From Climacium dendroides (Eukaryota; Streptophyta; Bryopsida; Hypnales; Climaciaceae), in NCBI GenBank assembly GCA_950106755.1, contig OX467082.1:31434001-31498000 (forward strand): a stretch of 64,000 nt of DNA, written 5' to 3'. Every line of letters begins with the position of its first letter. The first letter of the stretch is position 1. Both the position numbers and the translations under genes were made by a program. Below, in pieces: positions 48,516 through 60,353 of the stretch. A model generated the notes under the pieces. That model worked only from the letters and a program-made list of their open reading frames with translations, searched no databases and had not been told where the DNA came from.

Positions 48516-50610
48516 AGAAGCCTAACCTCCCAAAATTGATTATTAGCTCTTAAATGGGTACCTTATGGACCTCTTTCCTTACCTAAAGGTGAAACTGAAG
48601 TCCCTTACCTTCCCATCTACCATAGTGCCTTAGCTACTTCCATAGAAATTACATTATCTTTCAAAATATTAATTTTACGGAGAACATTGAGCTTCAATTT
48701 CTAAGCATTTGAGGGGGGGGAAGTCTTATTCAAATTCAATAAGGATACAAAGGATGGGTGAACCCAAACAAAGATTTGTGTATGAAATCATGTGATTGTC
48801 AAGACCTATAAGGTGCCAATAATATCACTATTAGAAATAATTTTATAAAAAACCAAATTCTAGTATTGTAATTTAGTGTCCTAATAGAGAGCCCTTCTTA
48901 TAAATATTGCGGTGCTTAATTTGATCAAAATTAACTTCTGGTATATGTTTGAAGGCTAAAATATTCACCATGAGTATGTAGCAACCAAATTAAATATTGT
49001 TATTATGATCAAGGTTGAATTACATTAGCTAGAATAAGCTCTTGAAGGGATAGAAGACATTTTATCCCCTAAAATTCCTTTGCATTTCGTAGAAATAAGT
49101 TTTTGAAAAGAGTAACAATGAACTTGAAACTTTTAGGTAAAAATGAATTTGGATCTTGAAAAATATATCTACACAATTTGTTTTCATTGCCATATTTGTA
49201 GAATAAACAAAAGAAATTCAAATTCATCACCATTGTCAAGATCCATGTATTCAAAGTGTTTTTTGAGGAGGGAGGGAAAGTCTAGCATGCCTAAATTTTT
49301 TTCCCTATTTTTAAAATTCAATAGAAGTTAGTGTCTCTAGTATTTGGTTTACATCTTTTTGTATGATGTGAACATTGGAGTTAATCATATGTCTACCAAA
49401 AATCAAGTAACTAGTCTTGATTGGGGATTATACCCTCACAAATAGTATTTTGTTTTTTTTTACAAATTTTACGGCCAAAGTTTAAAAAAAATTGTATTAT
49501 AGTTTGAATAATGGATTGCAAAAGCATGAGAGAGCAAATTCAAAGCAAAAAATATATAAATTCAATAAATTCAATAAAAGTTATGCTAAAGTTACAAATA
49601 TTTGGACATGTATAACAAAATTGCCCCTCAATGCTAAAATTCCCCCAAAATATATACATTGTTTGATGACAAGAAATAACCTACATAAGTATCTCAATAT
49701 ACATATTGTAGTCTATGCACAATAAATAAATATTAGTAATTACTTCACAATAATTCAAACACCAATATTTGAACATTTGTTGACAAAATACTTCAAATCT
49801 AATGAACTTGTCTTCCTAGAAGTAAGTTTTATCTCATAGCACCCCTTATCTAAATACATCCATTTGCATACACACTTGTAATAAAAGTAATGGTACCTTA
49901 TTCCATATAGAATATCTTTCCATCTCAAATGTAAATGTTTTGGACAATGAATTTGAGGTTGTTTTGGCATATGGTCTACACCAAGGAATTTTGTGCCCAA
50001 CCATCTACTTGTCAATGTAGATACAATCTAGTTCAAAATTGTAAATGTGTAATAGCCTCTCCAAATTTGTTTTGTGTCCTCAAAAATTGTAAATATACAA
50101 TTTACATGTTTACAACTATCGTACCAAAAATAAAATTAAAAAACTCAGTGGCACCACTTATGTATTGTCACTTGACACATATAATCCCTTAGGAGATATG
50201 ACCAAACAATATTTGTTCCTCTCATGTTATACTTGAAAAGCACAAGAGATGTAGGAACTTCTTGAAGAACTTTGGGGTCTCAAGGGCCATCATGTCTTGG
50301 AACCTTACTATCTCTTGAATCACCATATATAATAGTGTTATGAACCTCACTCAAAAATTTAGTCTATAAGCTCAACCACCCGGCCATAGAGGAGAACCTA
50401 AGAAGCAAGTGTTCTTCCTTACTCCCAAGCTTACATCTTATAGTCTCAAGGACTATAAGTTCCAACAAGATGAACTCTAGTGGAACTCCACTCTTTTACT
50501 TTATCACCTCTATTTTATTCCTTCAAATCCTGACTATGCATAGATAGTCTCTAGAAGCTTCTATCCTTATCCATGGACTATACAACTCTTAGTATAGTCT
50601 ACTTGTCCAC
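48516..50610. other. AT-rich DNA, no gene seen
   Basis: No recognisable domain, RNA gene or element end. Poly-G (48713-48720) and poly-A/T runs are present. Confidence 0.5.
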
Positions 50611-50765
50611 ATCCAGTGCTTCCTTGAACTCATCCTAGCCACCGGTCCACTCCAGTGCTCCCTTAGATTATTCCAGCCACCGGTTCACTTTAGTGCTCCC
50701 TTGAACTCATCCAAGACACTAGTCCATCCTAGTGCTCCCTTGGATTATCCAAACCACTAACTTAC
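50611..50765. repeat. Four-copy 39-bp tandem repeat
   Basis: AGTGCTCCCTT-type cores lie at 50615, 50654, 50692 and 50731, spaced 38-39 bp, with an alternating GAACTCATCC or GATTATCC, then CAGCCACCGGTCCACT in the first units. Copies are diverged. The surrounding 50300-51350 has a less AT-rich, possibly ex-coding character, but frames are broken and I cannot name a protein. Confidence 0.7.
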
Positions 50766-51359
50766 TCCAATTGAAGTTGTTCCACTCCATTGCACATGTC
50801 TGCAATGAAGTCTTTACCTCTGTGCATAGACACTAATCATGCAGAGTATGATTAATACATTCATCCAACATCCATCCACATACCCTTCAAGGTACCTTAT
50901 AAATAGGTAGCAATACATGGTTAGAAAAAAACAATATGGTTTGCTTGTCTTTCTAAGTGATGGAACGTATATTTCTTAATAAATGCATATCCCACTCGAG
51001 AGCACTTTGATCAATTTTCTTGGATTCCTTGATGTTGGTCATAACTTTGGGCAAGTCAATGTGGTTTGATCTCATTGTACTAGTGGCATAAATTCCCTAT
51101 TGTTCTAAGCCCCAAAGAGACCAACACTTGAAAAATAATTATTTATGACCACGACAAGATCACGGTCCAAGTTCAAGGCAACTTTATGACTCAAAGATAC
51201 TTTCGTACATGATATTCATTTGTTGTCAAGTATAGAATCATTTTTGTCACAATAGACTTCAAAATTCGATGTGCAACAAGATGTAGATTTCACAAGGCAT
51301 TACACCTCAATGCCTCACTTCTTCAATTTCTTCAACATATACAAACATGTTGGGCAATA

Positions 51360-51571
51360 CACTACAAGAGAAAGGGGTGTTTTAAGTATAGTCCTAGAGA
51401 TAAGATTTTAAGTAATGACCTTTTTAGGAGATTTTAAGTAAGAAATACACATCTTTCTAGTAAAATTTTATTAGAAAGACGCGTATTTCTTACTTAAAAT
51501 CTCCTAAAAAGATAATTACTTAAAATTTTATCTCTAGGACTATACTTAAAACACCCCTTTCTCTTGTAGTG
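51360..51571. mobile_element. Young palindromic MITE with CACTACAAG ends
   Basis: The element is almost entirely inverted repeat: two arms of about 105 bp differ at only six or seven positions by eye. It begins CACTACAAGAGAAAGGGGTG and ends with the complement. CACTA termini suggest the CACTA (EnSpm) superfamily. AATA flanks both sides (51356-51359 and 51572-51575), a 4-bp match, whereas CACTA elements usually give 2-3 bp, so assignment stays open. High arm identity argues for recent origin. Transcripts would form a long hairpin. Confidence 0.8.
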
Positions 51572-51575
51572 AATA

Positions 51576-52343
51576 AGAACCTTTATATCTCACAATAGGT
51601 TTGCCAATGGTAACATATGACATTCAATGCCCATTGAACTTGTTGCATCTTGTCAAAGTTTGGAGACATCTATTCCTCTGTGTCTATGGTAGAATTTTTG
51701 ATGTGTAAACAATGGGTCAATGCTATGAATTGATGGTGTGTCATGAGCCCTAAAATGACTTTACAATAGAAAAAAGACAAAAAAAAACTTTGTTCAGTAT
51801 GTCTTGACACTTGGATATATCTTCATCCCCATGTACAATCCAATGGTCAAAAATACTTTCAAGTCACTTGGAGTTGTCAAATACTGACCATCTCACCCTT
51901 GTGTTCTTTCATCCTCATGTAAGGATCCTATATACCAATTGGTTTTAATACATATTTTTTGAAGAACATAATATTGCTACAAGAGGGAGAAAATATACAT
52001 ACGAGGGTACACCATATAATAAGTTTTGATCCATCCTACGTACTCTGATGGGAACTGCTAAGACTCAAAAGTACTATAATTTTTTGACCGTATCAAATCC
52101 CTATATGCATCTCATGTTTTCAAGGTCTCCTATTTCATTTCTTGTATCTAAAATTTTTTTTGTGCCATCTTCTTCACTTTTGAAGCACTTATCAAGATTC
52201 CGTCATTGTGAAGTCTATCACAAATGGCTCAAAGGTAGATTCAAGGTAGTTGGAATTGATGAGAGGAGCAATTGCAATTGGACTTTAAGGGTTAAGAACT
52301 TATTATGGGACAAAAAAATGCTTTGTAATTTATCTAATTTGAT
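51576..52343. other. Intergenic DNA with an isolated TTAA-type end
   Basis: At about 52277-52294 GGACTTTAAGGGTTAAG resembles a TTAA-type right end without a partner. A 99-codon open frame (52048-52347) runs into the next element and has no recognisable domain. No gene is assigned. Confidence 0.4.
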
Positions 52344-52347
52344 TTAA

Positions 52348-53786
52348 CCCCTAAAGGACCAAGGTCTTTTTTGTCAAAAAACACTCAAAACTGTCATTTC
52401 TATAGCAAAGAGTAAAAGAATTGAATTATTTTTTTCACATTTAACCATAGGATCTTATACCTAACTCGTATGAGAATGCGTGGAAAAAATTTCAGAAAAT
52501 TTGACCACACAAATTGCAAGATATTTGTATTAAAAGTGAAAAAAAAACAAGTTTTTCAACACATTGTGGGACTAGATTATTTGACTTTGAACCTTCTTAA
52601 CTTTAATTTTTAGCACTACATAGTTTTGAACTTTAAATATTTATGGTATAGTTGAGAGTATAGGAAAAAAATGTAACTTAATTTTTATTCTTTAAAAAGT
52701 TGTTAAATAGAAGTAGGTATGAGCTTGAAGCAAGGGAAGGTCATTCTAGCGGGATTTTGTGTACCACATGTGGCGAAGTGATTTTTTGACCCCCTATTTA
52801 CTTTGTAATATATTATAATTTCAACCTATAATTTTGAACTTTGATTAATAATGACTATAGATTTCTAATGCCAAAAATTCCCCCAAAAAATGACATTTAA
52901 AATGACTATTATAATAGGTTGAAAAATGAACTGAAATGGCATGTTTTTCAACTCAAACATTTATAGAGAATACATTTGGATGACCATTGCATCAATATTC
53001 AAGAAAAATAAACTTTCAATAGATAGTTATTTTTAGGATTTTTTGTTCATTTTTTAGACAATTTTTATGAAGCAAGGGGTCCAAAGTTATTTTGAGCTCT
53101 ACAATGTATCTTTTTTCTTCAAAAATTTGTAACTAATTATTATCAATTTAAAAATATCAATAATTTAAAATACAAACTTTCAAAGTAGAAAGAACTATTC
53201 AATTTTTTAATTTTCTTAAAATTATATTTTATGAAGTAAGTAAGGGGTCCAAAATCTTCACCTTATATGGGTTGTGTAAATGCATAGAGTGACTTCCCCT
53301 TGGCTTGAAGAAATATCTTAATTATTAATATCTCTAACATGGAATTAAAATCTGTTAATTCCAATGGTGATATTGTTCTAACAAACAAACTAAACCATGC
53401 GGAATTTTATTTTGTGCAAAATTATAAATATTGCATACAAAAATGAATTCTACAAGTTATTTTTCCAAAAAGATGCTCTAATTGCCTAAAAAACAAGATT
53501 ATCCATAACTTTTTTTATAACAAATCCAAATAGAATGAATAAAAACTTTTCATGTAGAAAAATACATAATCTATGAGAATTTTTTTTACTGCCCCCTCTC
53601 CTTTGTTTTGAGCTTCTTTAGAAATAAATTTTGCTCCTGGTCACTAATTGAAAAAATTATATTCTTATAAAGCTAATCTATTTTCTATCTCCAAAAAAGG
53701 TTTCAAAAAATTAAGATAAACATTCAGCCCATATATACCTACCCAAACTCCCATTTATCCCTTGAAGGGACAATAGTCCTTTAGGA
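52348..53786 (-). mobile_element. Family-A TTAA element with a nested hAT-type MITE
   Basis: TTAA (52344-52347) precedes CCCCTAAAGGACCAAGG. The other end is AGTCCTTTAGGA, followed by TTAA (53787-53790). Total 1439 bp; without the insertion at 52731-53302 and its 8-bp duplication it is 859 bp. Reverse landmarks are AACTGTCATTTCTATAGCAA at 52390, ATGGAATTAAAATCTGTTAA at 53339, and CATTTATCCCTTGAAGGGAC at 53752. Confidence 0.8.
52731..53302. mobile_element. 572-bp hAT-type MITE with an 8-bp target duplication
   Basis: The left end is CAAGGGAAGGTCATTCTA. The right end on the other strand is CAAGGGGAAGTCACTCTA. The 8 bp GCTTGAAG stands on both sides (52723-52730 and 53303-53310). Removing the element and one GCTTGAAG restores continuous family-A sequence. 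An 8-bp duplication with CA(A)GGG ends is diagnostic of hAT elements. The interior is AT-rich with partly palindromic subterminal blocks (GACCCCCTATTTAC and GTAAGGGGTCC) and no coding capacity. Confidence 0.85.
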
Positions 53787-54347
53787 TTAAATCCTCCAAA
53801 ATATAATAGAACGTGAAACCAACTTGAGCTTCAAATATTTGTGTAATGAAATTTATAACCAAAATTGATTGGTTTAACCCCTAAAGGACAAAATTGAATT
53901 TTTTTTGGCAACATAACCATTTGGGACAACTCACTATAAATGAAAAAAAATTCTTTGAATTTTCAGACAACGTGTGTCTAAGATACAAAAAATTTAGATT
54001 TATATATATGTGGAAAGCTTTAAATCATTCCATTTTGAATAATGAGATGAAAATTATGAGTTTTAATTTGTTGGAAGTTATAGATTTCTATTCTAAAATA
54101 AACTTTGAAGTCTTTTGTTGAACTCAATTTTCAATATTTAAAAAATAAGATAAAATCATGTGATGTAGATTGTTTATTACAACATCACAACCATTGGATA
54201 GGCATTTTTCAATCCCATAATCAAATTATGAACAATTTAGTATTTTTGAATCATTTTTTAATTCTCTCTACATACTATATATTTCCAATATGTTGTACAA
54301 TTCCAAATGACCTAAAATTTTTCAAGCATGTAGGCAACTTGCTTTAA

Positions 54348-55280
54348 CCCCTAAAGGGCCATTGTCCCTTCGGGGGACAAATTGGATTTCGGGCAGGTAC
54401 CTATGGGCTGAAATTTTGTCTTGATTTTTTGAAACTTTTTTTGAAGATAGAAAAACCGATGAGCTTTGTGGGAATATAATTTTTTTCACATTTGGTGCCC
54501 GGAAACAAAAGTTATGACCACATAAGCTCAAAATAGGGGACGGGGGGTAGTCCAGGCAGCGAAAAAAAATTTGCAAAATTTTGATTTTTCTTTTTTGGAT
54601 TTTTTTCCTTGTAGATTATATTTTTGTCTGGATGGGAAGCTTTGATTCATTCAATTTGGACTTATTATGAGAAAGTTATGGACAATCTTGTTTATCGGGC
54701 AGTTAAAGCATTTTCCTGAAAAAATAACTTATAAAATACATTTCTGAATGCAATGTTTACAATTTTTCTGGAAAAAAAAATTTATATGATTTTGTTTGCT
54801 TTCTAGAACAATATCACCATTGGAATTAGTGCATTTTAATTCCATCTTAAAGATATTAATAATTTAGATTTTCCTTCATTCTCATACCTACTTCTATTTA
54901 ACAATTTTTTTAAGCATGAAAATTCATTTTTTTTCTAAATTTTTTTTTTCCTAGACTCTCAACTCAATTTCCCACAATAAAGATTCAAAGCTCAAAACTC
55001 TGTAGTGCAAAAAATTTAAGTTAAAAAAAGTTCAAAGTCAAATAATCCAGTCCCACAAGGTGCTGAAAAAAATTGTTTTTTTCACTTTAAACGCAAATAT
55101 CTTTTAATCTATGTGGTCAAAAATTTTGAAATTTTTTCCACACATTTTTGTACTAGTAAGGTATAAGATCCTACAGTTGGATGTGTAGAAAAAATAATTT
55201 TCAAATTTTTTAACTCATTGCTACAGAAATGGCAGTTTTGAGTGTTTTGGGGCAGAAATAAGGCCTTGGTCCTTTAGGGG
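54348..55280 (+). mobile_element. Family-A TTAA element nested in family B
   Basis: CCCCTAAAGGGCCATTGTCC at the left and CCTTGGTCCTTTAGGGG at the right, with TTAA on both sides (54344-54347 and 55281-55284). It is 933 bp and the best-preserved family-A copy: GGGGGACAAATTGGATTTCG, TTGGTGCCCGGAAACAAAAG, CACCATTGGAATTAGTGCAT, GCAGTTTTGAGTGTTTTGGG. In sister family-B copies the site reads ACTTGCCTTGAAGAATGAATT uninterrupted; here it is ACTTGC, TTTAA, element, TTAAAGTATGAATT. No coding capacity. Confidence 0.9.
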
Positions 55281-55319
55281 TTAAAGTATGAATTCAAAAA
55301 AGCACCACTATTTTGATCT

Positions 55320-55526
55320 TGTTGAGTATAATAAATGAAACAAAAACCTCAAAGAACACAAACACAAAGTTGCAAGAGAAGAATACACATACTAACATTG
55401 ATAGTAGGAAGTATATACAAAGGGGAGAGAGACAATGAATAGTACTCTCTCCCTATTGGCTAAGAAACTACTTTGTTGACTAACTCGCCACATGTATGGA
55501 GAGCGTTCACACTATGAATCTTAACA
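55320..55526. mobile_element. 207-bp solo LTR with 5-bp target duplication
   Basis: Starts TGTTGAGTATAATAAATG and ends AATCTTAACA, the expected TG...CA with short inverted ends (TGTTGAG and CTTAACA). GATCT flanks both sides (55315-55319 and 55527-55531). It interrupts family-B sequence, which resumes after the right duplication. Its size fits a small copia-type or TRIM-like LTR. No internal retroelement sequence remains, consistent with LTR-LTR recombination. Orientation is not determinable with confidence. Confidence 0.8.
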
Positions 55527-56013
55527 GATCTAACCTTGTTAAGTGCAATTGCCTGATTTTTCACAAGGCCAAGAAAAGGATTTTTGTCACTTCTAATACT
55601 AATATCTTGCAATCTACACAAAAAAAAATTCTGAAATTTTCTTCACATCTATTAAAACCAACTCACTAAAAGATCCTACAGTTAAATGCGTCCAAATATG
55701 TTTTGTTTTTTTTCTAAAATTTGGTGCTTGTATTAGAAATGGTAGTTTTGAAGTGCTTTTGGTGAAAACATAGTTGAAAACTTTTCGGGGTTAATAAGAA
55801 TTAATGTGGCTGGACTTCAATTCCTTGGGATTTAATGTCAACATAAATAGTTTGGCTTAGGTTATAAAAAATTACTTTTCGAATTGAAGACATCCAGGAG
55901 CCTTCTTTTGTTTGTTAGAATACATTTTAAAATATTTTAGTTTTTTAGATCCAGCTTGTACCTTATTTGAATAGCAACTTTGTCACTTCTTAACTTCCCC
56001 TGCAGTTTGGATG

Positions 56014-56460
56014 TAAGGTAAAACATCCCATTGCGGTTCAGATGACCCATAGCAGACACCTAATGACCCCATGACAGTTTTTCAAGCCATAATCAATGCC
56101 TAATTTGACACCCATGGAGTCATTAGTGACCTCATTAGGAGCACCCAACTTTTTAGTGTAAATCATGGTAGAATGTGACTTTTTCAGGGCCTTCCACATT
56201 AGAAATTATTGTGACTGCTTTAGGTGATTAAGATGAACATATTAGATAGAGTTTTTGTTGGTTATCAGGTAGCCTACTGACTCTTTTAGATAGATCAATT
56301 CAAAAATTCATAATAAATTCATACATTGTCTGAAAAATAGAATTTCAATTGCTCTCACTATTTCTCACACTTGTCCTTACATGGGAAATTTTAAAAAAAA
56401 ATTCAGCACTGGCATGAGGGCAGACTCCAAATTCTGACCACAATGGGCTGCTTTACCTTA
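56014..56460. mobile_element. 447-bp inverted-repeat element, old
   Basis: The left end TAAGGTAAAACATCCCATTG continues CGGTTCAGA. The right end on the other strand is TAAGGTAAAGCAGCCCATTG and continues TGGTCAGA. Matching goes on in part to GCAGACACC versus GTCTGCC-type sequence. Flanks are not duplicated visibly. No coding capacity; superfamily unassigned. Confidence 0.6.
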
Positions 56461-56599
56461 TGCTAATAATGAAAATGTCTTACAACATTCTGTTTTCATG
56501 CAATCTTATGTTCAAAAAGACGTTGTCATATATCTATTTCTACTTTAAAATTGTCATATAGCTAATTATGTTCTTAAAAATTGTCATATACCCACTTCT

Positions 56600-56986
56600 C
56601 CTTAAAATTTTCTTGAGAATGGAAATCGAATTTCTTTCTTGTGCATTTTTTTCACAAGACTTTGAACTCAATTCTTCAACATATGAAAACTATAGTTCAA
56701 AATCTTTTTAAAAAAAAAATTTAAGTTAAAAAGATCCAAAGTCTTAAAATCTAATTAAAAAATTGGTTTAAGAAAAAGCATTTTCTTTGTTTTGAACTCA
56801 AATATCTTGCAATATATACTTTGAAAGTTTCTCAAATTTCTCCCACACAATCTCATACTAGTTAAGTGTTAAATCCTATAGTTATATATGCAAAAAAAAC
56901 AAAAGTTTAAAAGTTTTTCAATTTGCAATAGAAATGGAAGTTTTGAGTATTTGCAAGTGAAAAAAATCACCTTAGTCCTTTAGGGG
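56600..56986 (+). mobile_element. Family-A right half, truncated
   Basis: Family-A right-half landmarks are present (TTTGAACTCAATTCTTCAAC, AAATATCTTGCAATATATAC, GCAATAGAAATGGAAGTTTT). The right end TTAGTCCTTTAGGGG is intact but followed by TAGA rather than TTAA. The left half is missing. Confidence 0.55.
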
Positions 56987-59489
56987 TAGAAAAGTGCAAT
57001 ATCTTCCTTTGTGGTAGTGGATGCTTTTAGATCCTTAATTGCTTTACAGCACACCTCTTACCTGAATTTTCAACTTCAAAATTATTTTATTTTGTTGCAT
57101 TCAAATTCCTTCAAGTATTTGAGAATATGCTATGGTTGCACACAAGTTCTCAATGACTAATATGGGTACCCCCAAACCACCACTTTTTGCTTTTATACAC
57201 AACTACTATTATTATTAGATTGGTCAAAATTTTTAGGTTTTCTTGTTGGCACTTGAAAGGAGATTTCAACGCACCAAAGAACGTAACATGTGGATACCAT
57301 ATGCAGAAATTAAGAAGGAACAAATTAAAGTTCGATTTTGAAACAATTTCTTCCTCATAGGTACAAAATTGATGTTGGAGATGTAGACAGAGTGAAGATG
57401 ACGGTTTAGGGTTAGTCGCACATTTCGGGGTCCCCACCTACCTTAGATTTCAAAGTAACCCCAACACCCAAGCCAAGAAGGGAGAATTGATTGATAGCAT
57501 ATGAACGAAGCTTAAGGTAGCAACACCCATAACCGTCAATGTACCCATAATAGTCACCTCTAAAATCTTAGAAAATCTTAGGAAGTGAATAGATGTGATC
57601 ACAAGGATATACTACATCTGAATATCAGACTCTAGTGTTGGTATTAGGTGCATGTATAGTGGGCTCTTTAAAAAATTCACAACTTATTCTCACATCTCCA
57701 AATAATACACTTGAAAGTGTATACAAGAGTTCTTTTTCTCTTGCTGTTAGGACCCCAATGTAAGGGGAGTACCGGCATTTAGTTATGAGCTAGCCGGTTG
57801 ATTTTGAGAATTTTTGAATGGATTTCAAAATCTTCGGAAAAAAACCCGATCATTTAAGAGGAAAATCAGAGAATATTCTCTATTTTATAAAGGTCTAGCC
57901 GGTTAAGCTAAAAATCTCCCGAACTGTGTAGGACCCAATGCTTTGTTGGATGTGTATTAGTAGACACCATGTCCCAAACCCTTAAATTAACGGTTATAGG
58001 TGCTGCTACCTCATAAGCGCTCTGTCTGTCCATGTGGTCTTTTTCTTTTTCTTTTTCTGACATTGGACTAGCGGTCCACCTTTTTGCGGGTTCATGATCG
58101 TCTCTCCGGCAAACGCCAAGTTAACTGATAACAGATCATGGACGTGCGCTGATTGCAGCATGAACAGATGGTTTAATCATTGTGTGCAATGCCTTCCCCT
58201 CCTTTGCCAAACTCCCCAAGCCCTTTTTGTCTCTTCCCATGTTTCTTAACAAATTATTTTATGCCTCACTCGCCCTTCACACACCTACTTACTCCACATA
58301 AAATATGGCAAATAATAACAACAAATCCGGGGGTTACCTTACCCTCCTGAGCGGAAGGTGCGAGCGAAGTCAGCGAACCCACAAGATCCCGGACCCATTA
58401 TGGGCTCTAGTTGCGTGATTTGCATGACGAAAAACAACAACGTGATTTCCGAAGATTGGGATTTATTTTGTGTTTTGGTATGTTAAAATTTTCTTCTAGA
58501 ATTTTAGGTTGATACCTCTTTTTCCTATCTATGTATTCATTTTGATTTTATAAAGGTTACTCCAAAAAACTAGAGGTCAAATCTTTTGAGATTGCATAAT
58601 TATAGTAATAATATTTTGAGGGCTTTTCATTACAAAATATTTGTCTTGTTTGCACCCGAAGGATGCATTTCACCTCCCTATTCGTGTAATTTCTTTATCC
58701 CTCCCTAGTGAAAAAACCATAGTGATGGATTATTAGATGATGAGATGGAAAAAAAAGATACTCGTTGATTGGTTGTTGAATAGACAATCTTGGTTGTCCA
58801 ACAATTAGGGTTTGATGCTTTGAGATATAAAATATAGGTACAGAATATGGATGCAAATGTGGAATTTAGATACATCTATATCTACACAAAGTCATATGGA
58901 TACATTTATATCTATACAAAGTCATAAAGATACATCTCATATCAATTGCAATCCACATAAGGTAAAATAAACACAAATATGGGTTGGAGTTGGAGTGGGT
59001 ATTTAGAAGCATAATTCATGAATTAATTTCACAAGTATTTATTGCAATGTACTCAAAAAAATTTAATATAAATTTTTTACAATTAATAGAAAATTTTATA
59101 TGTACTCCTTTTTAGAATTTATGTAAAAACTTAACAATCAATGAGAGAATAGCACATGTACCCCTTTTGTTTTTTATATGAGAATTAGACTAAGCAACAT
59201 GTTTATTAGGATGCCTAAGCACCCAAAAGATGCAATCTTTGCATCTTTTGGGCATTAACTATGTATTTTACTTTATGGAATAGATACATAGTCATTGTTT
59301 TTGTTATTATTAAATGTTTGAGTTCAAGAACTTGAGAGATTTAGATTGGGAACTCTAGTCGCCATGCCTTTGTGGTAGCAAATTTGTCTCCACATTGACA
59401 TTTGCAAAGAGCCTTGGTATTCATCCAAAATGGTAAGTATCCTTCTATCTATCACATTCTTTTAGTTTAGGATATGTTTGTTCTTTTAA
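56987..59489. other. Intergenic DNA with a GC-richer island
   Basis: No gene is assigned. Around 57760-58450 GC content rises, with GAGCTAGCCGGTTGATTTTG and GGTCTAGCCGGTTAAG as a loose direct repeat, a TTTTTC microsatellite (about 58039-58060) and a block GGTGCGAGCGAAGTCAGCGA at about 58358. It may be a gene or transposon remnant. At 59222-59252 a perfect 14-bp stem (CCCAAAAGATGCAA and its complement) has a 3-base loop. Confidence 0.45.
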
Positions 59490-60349
59490 CCCTTAAAGGT
59501 TTTTGACTATGTTTTCACTGAAAATGCTCCAAAAACTACCATTTCTAGTAGAAGTACCAAATTTTACAAAAAAAAACATTTTTGGAGTAGATTAAAAGAT
59601 CTTGTAGTATGTTGGTTTGAGAATATGTAGAAAAAATTTCAGAAATTTCAGAAATTTCCTCCATGTGGATTGCAAGATATTAGTGTTTGAAGTGACAAAA
59701 ATCCTTTTTTGGTTCCTGCACTTCACAAGGTGGGATCATTATTAAAAAAAGGTCCAAAATGGTGGTGCTTCCTACATGCTTGAAAATTTTCATATCATTT
59801 GGAATTGTACAACATTTAAGGGAAAAAATAGTAAGTAGAAAGAAGTAGAAAATGATTCAAAGTACTAAATTGTTGAGAATTTAGTTATGGAAGTGAAAAA
59901 TGCCAATGCTGATGGTTGTAATAAAAAATTTACATCCTATTTTTTTATTTTTTCTAATAATATTAAAATTTGAATTAAATAAAGGACTTCAAAATTTATT
60001 TTAGAATAGAGAATCTATATGTGCCTGCAAAGTAGAACTCTTCATAACTTGCATCTCATCAATCAAAATGAAATGATTCATAGCTTCCCACGTATATATA
60101 ATTCTAAAGAACCAATTTCAAATTTTTATTTTATATAAAAGTGATTTTTTGTTACCTGCCTGGGCTACCCAAATTGAAAAACAAACTACAAATCACACAA
60201 CAACTTTTTAACCATTTAGTCAAAAGTTATAAAAAAATTTTAGGCCCTTGAAGCTATTTCTTGTCTACATGTTTTGTGAAATTTTCAAAGAAAAAAAAAA
60301 TCTGAGGTCACATGTCCGTGCCCAAAACACAAGGATGGTCCTTTAGGGG
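59490..60349 (-). mobile_element. Family-B TTAA element
   Basis: TTAA (59486-59489) precedes CCCTTAAAGGTTTTTGAC. The other end GGTCCTTTAGGGG has TTAA (60350-60353). It is 860 bp. Reverse landmarks are TTTTCACTGAAAATGCTCC at 59512, GAAAAATGCCAATGCTGATG at 59897, and GTTACCTGCCTGGGCTACCC at 60150. Confidence 0.8.
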
Positions 60350-60353
60350 TTAA

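Larger units (their letters stand above)
53878..55790 (+). mobile_element. Family-B TTAA element with two nested insertions
   Basis: TTAA (53874-53877) precedes CCCCTAAAGGACAAAATTG. The right end CTTTTCGGGG is followed by TTAA (55791-55794). Its 1913 bp include a family-A copy (54348-55280) and a solo LTR (55320-55526). Without them and their duplications the copy is about 764 bp. Landmarks are TTTGGCAACATAACCATTTG, CCATTGGATAGGCATTTTTC at 54190, TTCACAAGGCC at 55559, and GAAGTGCTTTTGGTGAAAAC. Confidence 0.8.

Noticed and set aside
50300..51350. Degenerate copia or gypsy polyprotein on the minus strand
   Set aside because: Some phrases look ex-coding, but every frame is broken and no protease, integrase or reverse-transcriptase motif could be seen.
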